Below, in pieces: positions 52,184-61,650 of a stretch of DNA of 62,096 bases. Below the pieces are notes generated by a model, which saw only the letters and a list, made by a program, of their open reading frames with translations, had not been told where the DNA came from and ran no database searches. The position numbers were made by a program, and so were the translations under genes. Origin of the DNA: Terriglobia bacterium (GTDB lineage: Bacteria; Acidobacteriota; Terriglobia; Bryobacterales; Bryobacteraceae); assembly GCA_025350105.1 (NCBI GenBank), contig JANXYJ010000161.1, forward strand, positions 1-62,096. Reading direction: 5' to 3'. How positions within the stretch are numbered: the stretch's first letter is position 1; the number at the start of each line of letters is the position of its first letter.

Positions 52184-53458
52184 CTACTGCGGCGCGCTCT
52201 CCGCGCTGGCACTCCGCTCCGGCAGAATCCCCAACTCCACATACACTGGCCGAATAGCGTTGCGAACCTCGCCCAATCGCCCCCAGTACCAAAGCGCCGC
52301 CAGGATACACAGCGCCCCACCCAGCATCAAGGTTTCCGGCGCTCCCACTCTCGCCGCCAGGCTGCCGCCAATCAAACTTCCGATGGGCAAAAAGCCAAAA
52401 ACCGATAGTGAGTAAAACGACATCACTCGCCCGCGCTTGTCATCGGCAACTATGGTTTGCAAAATTGTATTGCTGGTGACAATCTGCTGCATCATCCCAA
52501 AACCGGCGCCGAACATCAGCACCATCGACAGCCAAAAATTGCGTGAAAGCCCAAACAGCACCAGTGAACCGCCCAGCATCGCCGACGCAATCCCCAGCCA
52601 TTTGCCCAAACCCACAACGCTTTTCCGCATGGCCAGGGTGACCGCGCAAGTCAGCGCCCCCATGCCCACTCCGGCGCTTAGAAACCCTAGCGTGTGCGCG
52701 CCTCCGCCCAAATACTTGTCCGCCATGATCGGCAGCAGCGTGGAGAACGGCATGCCAATCATGCTCACCAAGCCAAGCATCAAAAGAATCCAACGAATGG
52801 CCGGCGACGCCAGAATATAGCGCCACCCTTCCGTCAGTTCTTCCCAAATATGTTTATCGGAGCGGCGCGTTTCCACCGGCTTCAGCGTCATCGCCAGCAG
52901 CGAGTAGATCACCGCGATGTAGCTGACCGCGTCGATCAGGAAGCAATACCCCTCGCCCACCCAGGCAATCACCACGCCGGCAATCGCCGGGCCCACCAAC
53001 CGGCCTGCGTTTACTACCGATGAGTTCAGCGCGATGGCGTTGCTCAGGTCTTCCCTGCCCTCCACCATTTGAATGACGAAGGATTGCCGAGCCGGAGTCT
53101 CAATAGTGTTGATCACGCCCTGCAGAAACGTCAGCAGCAAAATCCACGCTATATTTTTGCTGCCACTGAACGCCACCACCGCCAGCGCCAGTGATTGCAG
53201 CATCGCGGCAATCTGCGTGGCCACCATGGTGTGGTGTTTGTTCCAGCGATCCACCCAAACTCCGGCCAGGGGCGAAAGCACCAGCGCGGAAATCTGCCCG
53301 GTGAAACCAACTAAGCCCAGCATGAAGGCTGAATCCGTCAGCCGGTACACCAGCCAACTGGTGGCCAGGCGCGTCATCCACGTGCCGATCAGCGATATAC
53401 TTTGGCCGGTAAAAAAGAGCCGGAAGTTGCGCGAACGCAGCGCGCGAAAGGTGGTCAC
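52184..53458 (-). CDS. MFS transporter (MFS_3 / EntS-like)
   Basis: 424 residues with 12 helices; GTG start 53458. N-terminal FRALRSRNFRLFFTGQSISL and the loop GVWVDRWNKHHTMVATQ fit the MFS_3 family of drug or siderophore exporters. It begins 21 bp after the tolC stop, so it likely belongs to the same efflux operon under the TetR regulator. The 147 bp between its stop and recO hold no gene I can support. Confidence 0.9.
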   Translation of the reverse strand: MTTFRALRSRNFRLFFTGQSISLIGTWMTRLATSWLVYRLTDSAFMLGLVGFTGQISALVLSPLAGVWVDRWNKHHTMVATQIAAMLQSLALAVVAFSGSKNIAWILLLTFLQGVINTIETPARQSFVIQMVEGREDLSNAIALNSSVVNAGRLVGPAIAGVVIAWVGEGYCFLIDAVSYIAVIYSLLAMTLKPVETRRSDKHIWEELTEGWRYILASPAIRWILLMLGLVSMIGMPFSTLLPIMADKYLGGGAHTLGFLSAGVGMGALTCAVTLAMRKSVVGLGKWLGIASAMLGGSLVLFGLSRNFWLSMVLMFGAGFGMMQQIVTSNTILQTIVADDKRGRVMSFYSLSVFGFLPIGSLIGGSLAARVGAPETLMLGGALCILAALWYWGRLGEVRNAIRPVYVELGILPERSASAESAPQ

Positions 53459-53479
53459 TCTACCTATTATGATAAGGCC

Positions 53480-55183
53480 CTATTGCAGATTCACATTATG
53501 CTGTTGCAAGTTCGTGCCCGTGGCCAATTCGTAGGATGACACTGCTTCTGCCAGATCCGCCTCCGCGCGCCGCTCCTGGCTGCGCGCGGCAATCATGGTG
53601 TTCTGCCTTTGCTGAACCAAGAAAAGCGTTGACGTCCCTGCGCGAAACTGCCGTTGCTCGCTTTGATACTGCTCCTCCGCCGATTGCCGTTGTACGCGCG
53701 AAGCCTCCAGCCGCGCCTGCGTCGAAACCATGTTCTGCATCGCGTTGCGTACATCGGCTTGAATGATCTGTTCCGTCTGTTCGCGTTGATTCTTAACCCG
53801 CCGCCCCTCTGCAATCGCCCGGCTTAAGTTGGCCTCCGCGGTCCGATTGCGTATCGGAAACGAAATGCGCAATTGAACTTGTGTCGTGGGGAAATCGCCA
53901 GCGAATAAATTGTTCAGCGATTGTCCATAATCGCCAATCAACAGTGCCGGGGTCGAACTCCCGCCACCCAGCACCACTGGACCCAAACCCGCACTCGATG
54001 ACAACACATTTAAACGATCAATGATCGGACCGAAGCTCGACGTCAACGGATTGCCGCCTGCCTGCGCCACTTGCGGCCCAGCCAATCCAGCGCGCGCATA
54101 GCTCCCCACCAGATCCACCTGCGGCTTGGTCAATTCCCGGTTCAGTTTTTGATCCACCAGATTCACTTCGGCCGACAATTTCAGCTGAGCCACCTCTGGC
54201 CGGTTCGCCAGCGCATCATTCACCGCATCGCTCAGCGGCGTCACCGGTGGGGCCGTGTCGGGTTGCGTTACCGGAGTCAACGCACTGGCCCACAGCGCCG
54301 AAGACCGCTCGCCCAAAATCAGCGTCTTCAACGAGTTCTCAGCCCTGGTCAGCGCCGTTTGCCCCGAGTATGCGCTCAACTCAAATCCCGCCAACTGCGT
54401 CTGCGCGGCTACCACATCAATCGGCGCCAGCAATCCCTGTTCCTGCTGCCGGCGATTGCTCTCGTCCTGCTGCCGCCCAATATCGACGGCCTCCAGTTGC
54501 ACTTGCAGATTGTTGTAGGCGTACACCAATTCCCAATACGCTTGTTCGGTTTGTTGGACGATCTGCATCACCCGCTGGCGAAACTGTTCGTTGGTCAACA
54601 GCTTATTCTTCTGTGCCACGTCAATCGAACGCCGGTTGCTGTCGTAGCGCAAACCGCGCCACAAGGGCTGCGTGTATTGAAATGTCAGCGTGGTTGGATA
54701 CTGCGGATTCAGCGTGGCAAAACTGTTGTTGGTATAGGTTCGTTGATTGGAAAAATCCACACGATAGTTGCCGCCCAGCCAAGGCGTGTTACCCGAGAGA
54801 GCTGGATCCACCAGCCAATTTCGATTGAGCACCGCGCCCGTGGTCGAGCCACCCAGTGAACTGGCCACCGGATTGATCTGCTTCTGAAACGAACCGTTGG
54901 CACCAATCAGCGGGTCATAGGCCCCGCGCGCTCCCAGCAAAGTATAGTCCGCTTCTTCGCGATCGATCCGTGACAACTGAATGTCCTTGTTACTCGCCAG
55001 CGCCATACCGATGGCCTGCTGCAAAGTAATCTGCGCCTCCGCCAGCACACCAATCCGCGGTATTACGCGCAACGGCCGTACCGGGGGCACCAGCGTGGCC
55101 GCCGTATCCTGGCCCCAAACTGGACTCACCATCAACCCAGCCAACACACAGGCGCAGGTTTGCCTGAAGAAAACCGATCGCAT
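53480..55183 (-). CDS. TolC-family outer-membrane efflux protein
   Basis: 567 residues; signal peptide MRSVFFRQTCACVLAGLMVS to about VWG-Q. Two outer-membrane efflux repeats built of long coiled helices (for example IDVVAAQTQLAGFELSAYSG, TEANLSRAIAEGRRVKNQRE is similar in style near 450) and the LNPQYPTTLTFQYTQPLWRG beta-strand region. It forms the outer-membrane exit duct of the pump. Its ATG shares one base with the RND stop (TAATG), so expression is coupled. Confidence 0.9.
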   Translation of the reverse strand: MRSVFFRQTCACVLAGLMVSPVWGQDTAATLVPPVRPLRVIPRIGVLAEAQITLQQAIGMALASNKDIQLSRIDREEADYTLLGARGAYDPLIGANGSFQKQINPVASSLGGSTTGAVLNRNWLVDPALSGNTPWLGGNYRVDFSNQRTYTNNSFATLNPQYPTTLTFQYTQPLWRGLRYDSNRRSIDVAQKNKLLTNEQFRQRVMQIVQQTEQAYWELVYAYNNLQVQLEAVDIGRQQDESNRRQQEQGLLAPIDVVAAQTQLAGFELSAYSGQTALTRAENSLKTLILGERSSALWASALTPVTQPDTAPPVTPLSDAVNDALANRPEVAQLKLSAEVNLVDQKLNRELTKPQVDLVGSYARAGLAGPQVAQAGGNPLTSSFGPIIDRLNVLSSSAGLGPVVLGGGSSTPALLIGDYGQSLNNLFAGDFPTTQVQLRISFPIRNRTAEANLSRAIAEGRRVKNQREQTEQIIQADVRNAMQNMVSTQARLEASRVQRQSAEEQYQSEQRQFRAGTSTLFLVQQRQNTMIAARSQERRAEADLAEAVSSYELATGTNLQQHNVNLQ

Positions 55184-58100
55184 TAAGCGCGCTCCCCACT
55201 TTCCAGATGTGCTGGCTGCGGAATGGCCGATTCCAGGTTCATGCCCTTGCGCCGTCCGAATATCCGTTGCATGATCGGCAGATTCTTCATATCGTCAAAC
55301 AACGAATAGAACACCGGCACCGCCAGCAAGGTCAGCAGCAGACAGAACGTTTGCCCGCCCGCCACCAACACCCCAATTGAGCGGTTTGTCGCCGCGCCAT
55401 CTCCGCTTGAAATGATCAACGGCAACATGCCCACCACCAGCGCCGCGGTAGTCATCAGAATTGGCCGCAGCCGGTCACGATTGGCCTGGATGATCGCCTC
55501 ATAGCGTTCCATCCCTTTTTCGCGCAGACCGTTGGTATGATCAATCTGCAAAATCGCGTTCTTCTTGACAATGCCGAACAACAGCAGCATGCCCAGGGCC
55601 GAAAATACATTAATCGTCTGGTGCGCAATCACCAGCGACAAAACGCCGAATGGCACGGCCAAAGGCAAGGTCAGCAGAATCGTCAGCGGGTGCAAAAACG
55701 ATTCAAACTGCGCCGCCAGCACGATGTACATGAAGATCAGCGTGAGTGCGATGGCGATCAAAAAATAGTACGCCGCTTCCGCCAGGTTCTTGGTCATCCC
55801 CGTGGGTGCGGTACTGTAACCCGCATCCATTTGCATCTTCGCTACTTCGTCCTTCATCGTATTCAGCACCTGTTGCTGGCTTCCGCCCGGCAGCACGTTA
55901 GCGCTGATAATCACCTGGCGCTGGCGGTTCATACGTCCAATGCTTGACGGCGCGGTGCCGGATTTAATCCTCACCACTTGATCCAGCGGCACCCAGCCCT
56001 GCTTGTTAGTGGAAAACACAATCAACTGCGACAGGCCTTCCACGCTGGTCCGGTATTGCCGGTCTGCGCGAATGCGGACATCATATTCCTCTCCGCCCGA
56101 AGGAAACGTGGATACCACTTGTCCCGCCACCAACGTGTTCAAGGCCGTGGCGATGTCATTCACCTTCACACCCAGATCCGCCGCCCGCTGGCGGTCAATC
56201 TCCACTCGGAATTCGGGCTTCCCGAATACCATGGAAGTATCCGGATCGCCAACGCCAGCAGTGGTCTTCAGCTTCGCCACGATCTTCTGCGAATACTCGT
56301 TCAGCTTGTCCAGATCCGGCCCGCTCAAGACGTATTGAACATCGGCTTGCCCGCCGCCGGGCCCCCCCCCCTGCAGAACCGAAATCCGCAGATCCGGCGG
56401 ATAGGTTTGGAACAGCTGGCGAGCTCGCCCCATCGCGTCATCCTGTGAAAACTTACGCTGGTCCACTGGCACCAGCTTCACGTAGATTGACGCCCGGTTG
56501 GATGCCGATGCCGTCGTCACAAAACCTCCGCTGCTCGAGCCGATCGAAGTCAGCGTCGCGGTTACCCCAGGCTGCGCCCGCAACTCTCGCGCGATGCGTT
56601 CGGCAATCGTCATCGTGGCCGCCAGCGATGTGCCTTCGGGAGCCTTTACCGTCACCTGAAATTCGCTGCGGTCATCTACAGGCAGGAAGTTCTTGCCTAC
56701 CATCATGAACAGGGGAATCGTCGCCAGTGTCACCGCCACGCACAGCGCAACCATGCTCTTCCGGTGTGCCATGCTCCATTCCAGCATTTGCGTGTAGTAG
56801 CGATCCAAAAAGCGGAAGAAACCCGCATCTTTAGACCCTTTGTGCGCCGCCACTTCCTCCGGCGTTTTGGCTTTGATGAACCGCGCACTCAACATCGGCG
56901 TCAACGTGAAGCTCACCAGCAACGAAACCGCAATGGCAAACGACGACGTAAAACCAAACGACGACATGAACCGCCCGATAATGCCGCCCATAAACCCAAT
57001 CGGCAAAAATACCGCTAAAAGCGACATGGTTGTCGCCATCACTGCCAAGCCAATTTCCTTGGTCCCCTCTACCGCCGCCTGCATCGGAGGCATGCCCTTT
57101 TCCTCCACAAAGCGGTAGATATTCTCCAGTACGATAATGGCATCGTCAATCACAATACCTACCATCAAGGTCAGCGCCAGCATGGTGATCTGGTTTAAGT
57201 CCAAATGCATCGCGGCCATCAACCCAAACGTGGATATGATGGAGGCGGGAATCGCCAAGGCCGAAATCAAAGTGGTGCGAACGTTGGCCAAAAACAGATA
57301 AATGATCAGTGCCGCCAACAGGCTGCCTTCCACCAGATGCGACTCCAAGGAACGCACGGCGGACTTAATAAACAACGATTGGTCGTTGATAATTTGAATA
57401 TTAATATCCTTGGGCAACGCCGCTTCCACTTCCTTCAGGCGCGCCTTCACCGCCTCGGCCGTGGCCACCGTATTTTCGCCGGATTGCTTGGATACCACCA
57501 GCGTCACCGCCGGATTACCGTTCAGCCGCGACGCCGTGGTCGGTTCTTCCTCGGAATCCTCGGCCCGGCCGATGTCGCGTATCTTCACGACATACGACCC
57601 TCGCCGCGTTACCGCGATCTCGTCAAACTGCGCCGGATCCACCAGGCGCCCCAGCGTGCGTACTGAAAATTCCTTGGCCCCGGCGTTCACATTTCCGCCC
57701 GGAACCTCCACATTTTGTTGACGCAGCGCATTCACCACGTCAGAGACCGCAACGTTGTAGGCCCGCATCTTTTCCGGGTCCACCCACACCCGGATCTCGC
57801 GTTTTAATCCGCCTACCAGCGAAATCTGTCCGACGCCTGCGATATTTTCGAGCTTTGGTTTAATCTGCTTGTCCGCGATCTCCGTCACTTCCCGCAGCGG
57901 ACGCGGCGAGGAAATCACCATCTGCAGCACCGGTTGCGCGTCTACGTCCAGTTTCTGCACCACCGGCGCCTTCGCGGTTTCCGGAAGTTGTGGAATCACC
58001 TGATTCACTTTGTCACGCACTTCCTGCGCCGCTACGTCTCCACTTTTGTCGAGACTGAACTGCACACTCACCGTCGAGTTCCCCTCAATTGAGGTGGACT

Positions 58101-58344
58101 GCATCGTGTCAATTCCGCTGGTGGTATTGATGGCATCTTCAATCCGCTTGGTGATTTCCGTTTCAATCTCTTCGGCGGAGGCGCCAGGGTTGGATACCGT
58201 GACCAGGATGGTGGGCAAATCGATCTTAGGGAACAGATCCAACCCCAAGGTGAAGAAAGAAAAACCGCCAATCACCATCAACGCCAACACCAGCATGGTG
58301 GCGAATACGGGACGTCGAACGCAAAGCGCTGCTAGTTTATGCAT
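55183..58344 (-). CDS. RND efflux pump inner-membrane subunit, HAE1/AcrB type
   Basis: 1053 residues. Drives proton-coupled export of hydrophobic or amphipathic compounds. Family marks: N-terminal CVRRPVFATMLVLALMVIGG, the paired Asp in GIVIDDAIIVLENIYRF (proton relay of helix 4), docking and porter domains, and the C-terminal GMLLLFGIVKKNAILQIDHT with the lysine pair. Length equals that of AcrB. It lies 10 bp after the adaptor gene and overlaps the tolC start. Confidence 0.95.
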   Translation of the reverse strand: MHKLAALCVRRPVFATMLVLALMVIGGFSFFTLGLDLFPKIDLPTILVTVSNPGASAEEIETEITKRIEDAINTTSGIDTMQSTSIEGNSTVSVQFSLDKSGDVAAQEVRDKVNQVIPQLPETAKAPVVQKLDVDAQPVLQMVISSPRPLREVTEIADKQIKPKLENIAGVGQISLVGGLKREIRVWVDPEKMRAYNVAVSDVVNALRQQNVEVPGGNVNAGAKEFSVRTLGRLVDPAQFDEIAVTRRGSYVVKIRDIGRAEDSEEEPTTASRLNGNPAVTLVVSKQSGENTVATAEAVKARLKEVEAALPKDINIQIINDQSLFIKSAVRSLESHLVEGSLLAALIIYLFLANVRTTLISALAIPASIISTFGLMAAMHLDLNQITMLALTLMVGIVIDDAIIVLENIYRFVEEKGMPPMQAAVEGTKEIGLAVMATTMSLLAVFLPIGFMGGIIGRFMSSFGFTSSFAIAVSLLVSFTLTPMLSARFIKAKTPEEVAAHKGSKDAGFFRFLDRYYTQMLEWSMAHRKSMVALCVAVTLATIPLFMMVGKNFLPVDDRSEFQVTVKAPEGTSLAATMTIAERIARELRAQPGVTATLTSIGSSSGGFVTTASASNRASIYVKLVPVDQRKFSQDDAMGRARQLFQTYPPDLRISVLQGGGPGGGQADVQYVLSGPDLDKLNEYSQKIVAKLKTTAGVGDPDTSMVFGKPEFRVEIDRQRAADLGVKVNDIATALNTLVAGQVVSTFPSGGEEYDVRIRADRQYRTSVEGLSQLIVFSTNKQGWVPLDQVVRIKSGTAPSSIGRMNRQRQVIISANVLPGGSQQQVLNTMKDEVAKMQMDAGYSTAPTGMTKNLAEAAYYFLIAIALTLIFMYIVLAAQFESFLHPLTILLTLPLAVPFGVLSLVIAHQTINVFSALGMLLLFGIVKKNAILQIDHTNGLREKGMERYEAIIQANRDRLRPILMTTAALVVGMLPLIISSGDGAATNRSIGVLVAGGQTFCLLLTLLAVPVFYSLFDDMKNLPIMQRIFGRRKGMNLESAIPQPAHLESGERA

Positions 58345-58354
58345 ATTGTGATCC

Positions 58355-59695
58355 CTACTTCTTCACCGTCTTTACCGTTTGCCCGTCGTACAAATCCGAC
58401 AAGTGGTCCAGAGCCACGCTGGTTCCGCTGTTGATCCCCGAAAGAATCTGCACCAGTCCCTCGCTGCCCGGCCCAGCTTGCAAATTCGACTGCACGCCCA
58501 ATTGCACCACCGCCACCCGCGCGCGGTTATCGCGTACAAAGAACAGCTGTGAGGAATTCGTGGTCGCGTCGGTGATCACCGCTCCCTTCGGAACAAAAAT
58601 CCCTTTGCTGCTGCCCGGCAGCAAAATTCTCGCCGTCGCGAACATGCCCGGCTTCAATGCCAGATCGCCGTTGCTGAATTCCGCAATCACTGTGAAGGTG
58701 CGTGAACTGGCATCCACTGCCGGATTAATAGCCGCCACTCTGCCCTGGAAAATGCGCCCAGGATAGCCTGGAACACTCGCCTCTACCGGCACCGATACTT
58801 TCATTTGCGGCGCGTTTACTTCCGGCACACCCAACTCCAGCCGAATCGGCGTGATGCGCAACACCGTCGCGATTTTTGCGTTGGTGCCCACAAACTGCCC
58901 AATCGCCACCGGCCGTGCACTCACATATCCCGGAAACGGCGCGCGGATAAACGTATCGTCTACGGCTTTTTGCGCCATCGCCATCTGTACTTTGTTTCCC
59001 GAGAGCGAAGCCTGCGCCGTCATCACGCCCTGGAAATTCTGCCGCGCCGAGTTCAGCGTCGCTTCATATTGTTGCCGCGCCGAATTGGCCTGCGCCTGTG
59101 CCGTGTCGGCCTGCGTCCGCGCTTTCTCATACGCGCTCTGCGAAACATCACCCGTCTTAATCAAATTCTCGTAGCGCTTGGCATCTGCCTCAGCCTGCTT
59201 GGCCTGTGCCGTCGCCGAATCAAACGCGGCCTTGGCCGATAGCACTTCCGGAACGTTGTTGGGATTGAATTGCTGCTGTGCGTCCAAGCCAATGCGGCTC
59301 TGCGCCTGTCTTACCGCCGCTTCGGCTTGCTCCTGCGCCGCCTTGGCCTGATCCAATCGCAACTGCGCGTCGCGCCCTTCCAGCCGCGCAATCACTTGTC
59401 CCTCTTTTACGTAATCGCCCACATCCACCGGCGTCAGATCCACGCGCCCGCCCGTCAGCGGCGCCACATCGGAGCTGTCCTTCGCAACAAAACTCCCCGT
59501 CACCTGCACCGCTGCCGCCACCGGCCGCTCCACTACGTCCACAACCGTCACCGTCGGCGTGCTTGCAACTGACGCTGCCGCCCCCGTTCCATTCTTTGCC
59601 GCTTCCGTCGTCTTGGGCTCGCCGCAGCCAGCTAGCAATATCGCCATCATGAAAACTGACAACCCGGAACTCACTCTCGCCTTATGACTTCGCAT
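58355..59695 (-). CDS. RND efflux periplasmic adaptor, HlyD/AcrA type lipoprotein
   Basis: 446 residues from ATG 59695. Lipobox LLAGC at about residues 20-24. Lipoyl/biotinyl half-motifs (VAPLTGGRVDLTPVDVGDYV, VDDTFIRAPFPGYVSARPV), a long helical hairpin in between (QAKAAQEQAEAAVRQAQSRI and later), and beta-barrel and membrane-proximal domains follow. It bridges the RND pump to TolC. The start lies 14 bp inside the end of the TetR gene. The helical hairpin is long for AcrA, consistent with MexA/MdtA relatives. Confidence 0.92.
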   Translation of the reverse strand: MRSHKARVSSGLSVFMMAILLAGCGEPKTTEAAKNGTGAAASVASTPTVTVVDVVERPVAAAVQVTGSFVAKDSSDVAPLTGGRVDLTPVDVGDYVKEGQVIARLEGRDAQLRLDQAKAAQEQAEAAVRQAQSRIGLDAQQQFNPNNVPEVLSAKAAFDSATAQAKQAEADAKRYENLIKTGDVSQSAYEKARTQADTAQAQANSARQQYEATLNSARQNFQGVMTAQASLSGNKVQMAMAQKAVDDTFIRAPFPGYVSARPVAIGQFVGTNAKIATVLRITPIRLELGVPEVNAPQMKVSVPVEASVPGYPGRIFQGRVAAINPAVDASSRTFTVIAEFSNGDLALKPGMFATARILLPGSSKGIFVPKGAVITDATTNSSQLFFVRDNRARVAVVQLGVQSNLQAGPGSEGLVQILSGINSGTSVALDHLSDLYDGQTVKTVKK

Positions 59696-60509
59696 GAAAA
59701 TCCTTCTCGATTCTTGTTTGATGCAATTTGCCGTTCCCACGACTGTTCTTTTTCGCCGCAGGCTTGCCACTCTGTTTCAAACTGGTGACAGGAGGAGTCG
59801 CGACAGGTTTAGAAGCGAAGTCGCTCCCTGGCACAATCAATCCCGCCAGCACCAACTGCACCAATTCATCCAGGATGGCCGCGTCCCCGCAAGCTGCACG
59901 TTTCAATCCGAATACGTGCCGCGACATGGCGAAATGCACGAACGTGCTAATGGCAAATCGGGCGGCCACTTTGGCATCACACTTGCGAAAGGCGCCTTCC
60001 TTCTGCCGCAGGACAATATACTTACACAAAAACCCGTCTGTGGGTAAGACGAACCGTTCGCGAAAAAGGTTTGCCAAAAGATGCCCTTCCAGCAATGCAT
60101 ACAACATCAGCCGATGAAACCCCGGGTCTTCGGCGAACGAAACGAGCAACTGGCGGGCAAAGCATCGCAGCAAGCCCGCATCCTCCCGCCGCTCCATAAA
60201 CCCCTGCAATTCCCGCTCGCGCTCCCCCGCTCCTTCTTCTCCCGCCTTCAAATCCAAAATGGCGTGGTACAGATCTTCCTTGGTCGCGAAGTGGCGAAAC
60301 AGAATCGCCTCGCTCACCCCCGCCGCCAGTGCAATATCCTTCGTCTTCGTGCCGCTAAACCCATTGCGCGCAAATACTTCAATGGCCACCCGCAACAACT
60401 GATCGTGCCGGTCATCGGCGTGCATACGGCTCTTGCGGGCGGGAGTGCTCCCCATTACCGCGGGATCCTGAGAATTCACGACACCCTTAACGGAAGCGGC
60501 AATGTTCAT
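59682..60509 (-). CDS. TetR-family transcriptional regulator of the efflux operon
   Basis: 275 residues. The HTH lies at about 45-75 (FARNGFSGTKTKDIALAAGV, SEAILFRHFATKEDLYHAI), as in TetR/AcrR. The N-terminal 28 residues and the basic tail (KPAAKKNSRGNGKLHQTR) are extensions. It is the first gene of the tetR-acrA-acrB-tolC-MFS operon and probably represses it together with itself. A 20-bp imperfect dyad abuts its start codon. Confidence 0.9.
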   Translation of the reverse strand: MNIAASVKGVVNSQDPAVMGSTPARKSRMHADDRHDQLLRVAIEVFARNGFSGTKTKDIALAAGVSEAILFRHFATKEDLYHAILDLKAGEEGAGERERELQGFMERREDAGLLRCFARQLLVSFAEDPGFHRLMLYALLEGHLLANLFRERFVLPTDGFLCKYIVLRQKEGAFRKCDAKVAARFAISTFVHFAMSRHVFGLKRAACGDAAILDELVQLVLAGLIVPGSDFASKPVATPPVTSLKQSGKPAAKKNSRGNGKLHQTRIEKDFHAKS

Positions 60510-60529
60510 AAGTAAGTGCTCACTCAGTT
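60510..60529. promoter_or_regulatory. Probable TetR operator of the efflux operon
   Basis: AAGTAAGTG-CT-CACTCAGTT: the two 9-bp arms match at 7 positions. The dyad directly abuts the tetR start codon (60509), where bound repressor would block transcription or translation start. The TGAGTGAGCACT core is typical of operators for TetR/AcrR proteins. Confidence 0.6.
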
Positions 60530-60708
60530 AGTGTAGCATGAGAAAGTGGCAGAACATTGCCCAAATGGGCTACTTGGTTCTTTTAAAGACGGATTCCTGC
60601 AGTAAACATACCAGTAAAAACTGATCCCAGTCCTGGAAAATCGGCCAATGCACTCCCGCTACCGGCGAACAGCGTAGAGAAAAAGAAGCGCCAAATCCAG
60701 CCTGCCGA

Positions 60709-61515
60709 ATGGGGAATGCTACCCTGTTTAAAGTGCCAAAATTGATTGAATTTCAGAACGTGAGTGTCCAGCGTGAAAGCACCATGGCCCTCCGCGGCGT
60801 CACCTTCTCGATTGACGCCGGCCAACACGTCGCCATTCTCGGCCCCAACGGTTGCGGCAAATCAACGCTGCTCAAAGTCGTTACCCGCGATTGCTACCCC
60901 CGCTATCCTCTGCAAAGCAGCGTTCGTATTTGGGGCGAGGACACCTGGACCCTCTTCGACCTCCGCGCCACCATGGGCATCGTCACCAACGACCTCGTTA
61001 ACCTCTGCACCCAGCCCTACTCCGGCCTCGAAACCGTGCTTAGTGCGTTCTTCGGCTCCATCGGCATCTGGCCCTATCATCATGTAACGCCGAAGATGGA
61101 GAAGCGTGCCAAGGAGCTTTTGAAATTCTTCGACGTTGCTCATCTCGCCGACCGCGTGATGACCGAACTCTCCAGCGGCGAAGCCCGCCGCATCGTCTTC
61201 GCCCGAGCCCTGGCCCACAATCCCAAAGCCCTGGTGCTCGACGAGCCCACCAACAGCCTCGACGTCCGCGCTCAGCATGAAGTTCGTGAATCGATGCAAA
61301 GATTAGTCGCCAGCGGCGTGACGGTGATCGTAGTTACCCACCACCTGCCCGACATCATCCCCGAAATCCACCGCGTCGTCGCTCTGAAACAGGGAAAGCT
61401 CTTCTTCGACGGCCAAAAAGAAGAACTCCTCAATTCAGAAAAAATGCAGGATCTTTTCGAAACCCCAGTAACCGTCCGCCGCGTGGGCGAGTATTACGAT
61501 TTCGGCATGGCGTGA
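60709..61515 (+). CDS. ABC transporter ATP-binding protein (ModF/iron-type, stand-alone)
   Basis: A 268-residue protein. Walker A GPNGCGKSTLLK, signature LSSGEARR, Walker B ALVLDEPTNSLD, and the H-loop in VVTHHLPDI. The pattern resembles the ATPases called ModF/YlmA-like, which often lack permease partners. No permease is nearby, so it may serve a remote complex or a ribosome-linked role. The start at 60709 is not certain; a later start near LIEFQNVSV is possible. Divergent from the efflux operon, with 199 bp between. Confidence 0.85.
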   Translation: MGNATLFKVPKLIEFQNVSVQRESTMALRGVTFSIDAGQHVAILGPNGCGKSTLLKVVTRDCYPRYPLQSSVRIWGEDTWTLFDLRATMGIVTNDLVNLCTQPYSGLETVLSAFFGSIGIWPYHHVTPKMEKRAKELLKFFDVAHLADRVMTELSSGEARRIVFARALAHNPKALVLDEPTNSLDVRAQHEVRESMQRLVASGVTVIVVTHHLPDIIPEIHRVVALKQGKLFFDGQKEELLNSEKMQDLFETPVTVRRVGEYYDFGMA

Positions 61516-61650
61516 AGGGCCTGGGAACCCAGTCGCTGGGCATCGTTGTCGTCGCCTACACCGTCAAGGAGCAAAAATAGATCCTGTTATTAAGGTTGAG
61601 AATGTTTAGCAAGAAGCCCTACTTACTAGCTAAAGACAAGAGGTCACGTT

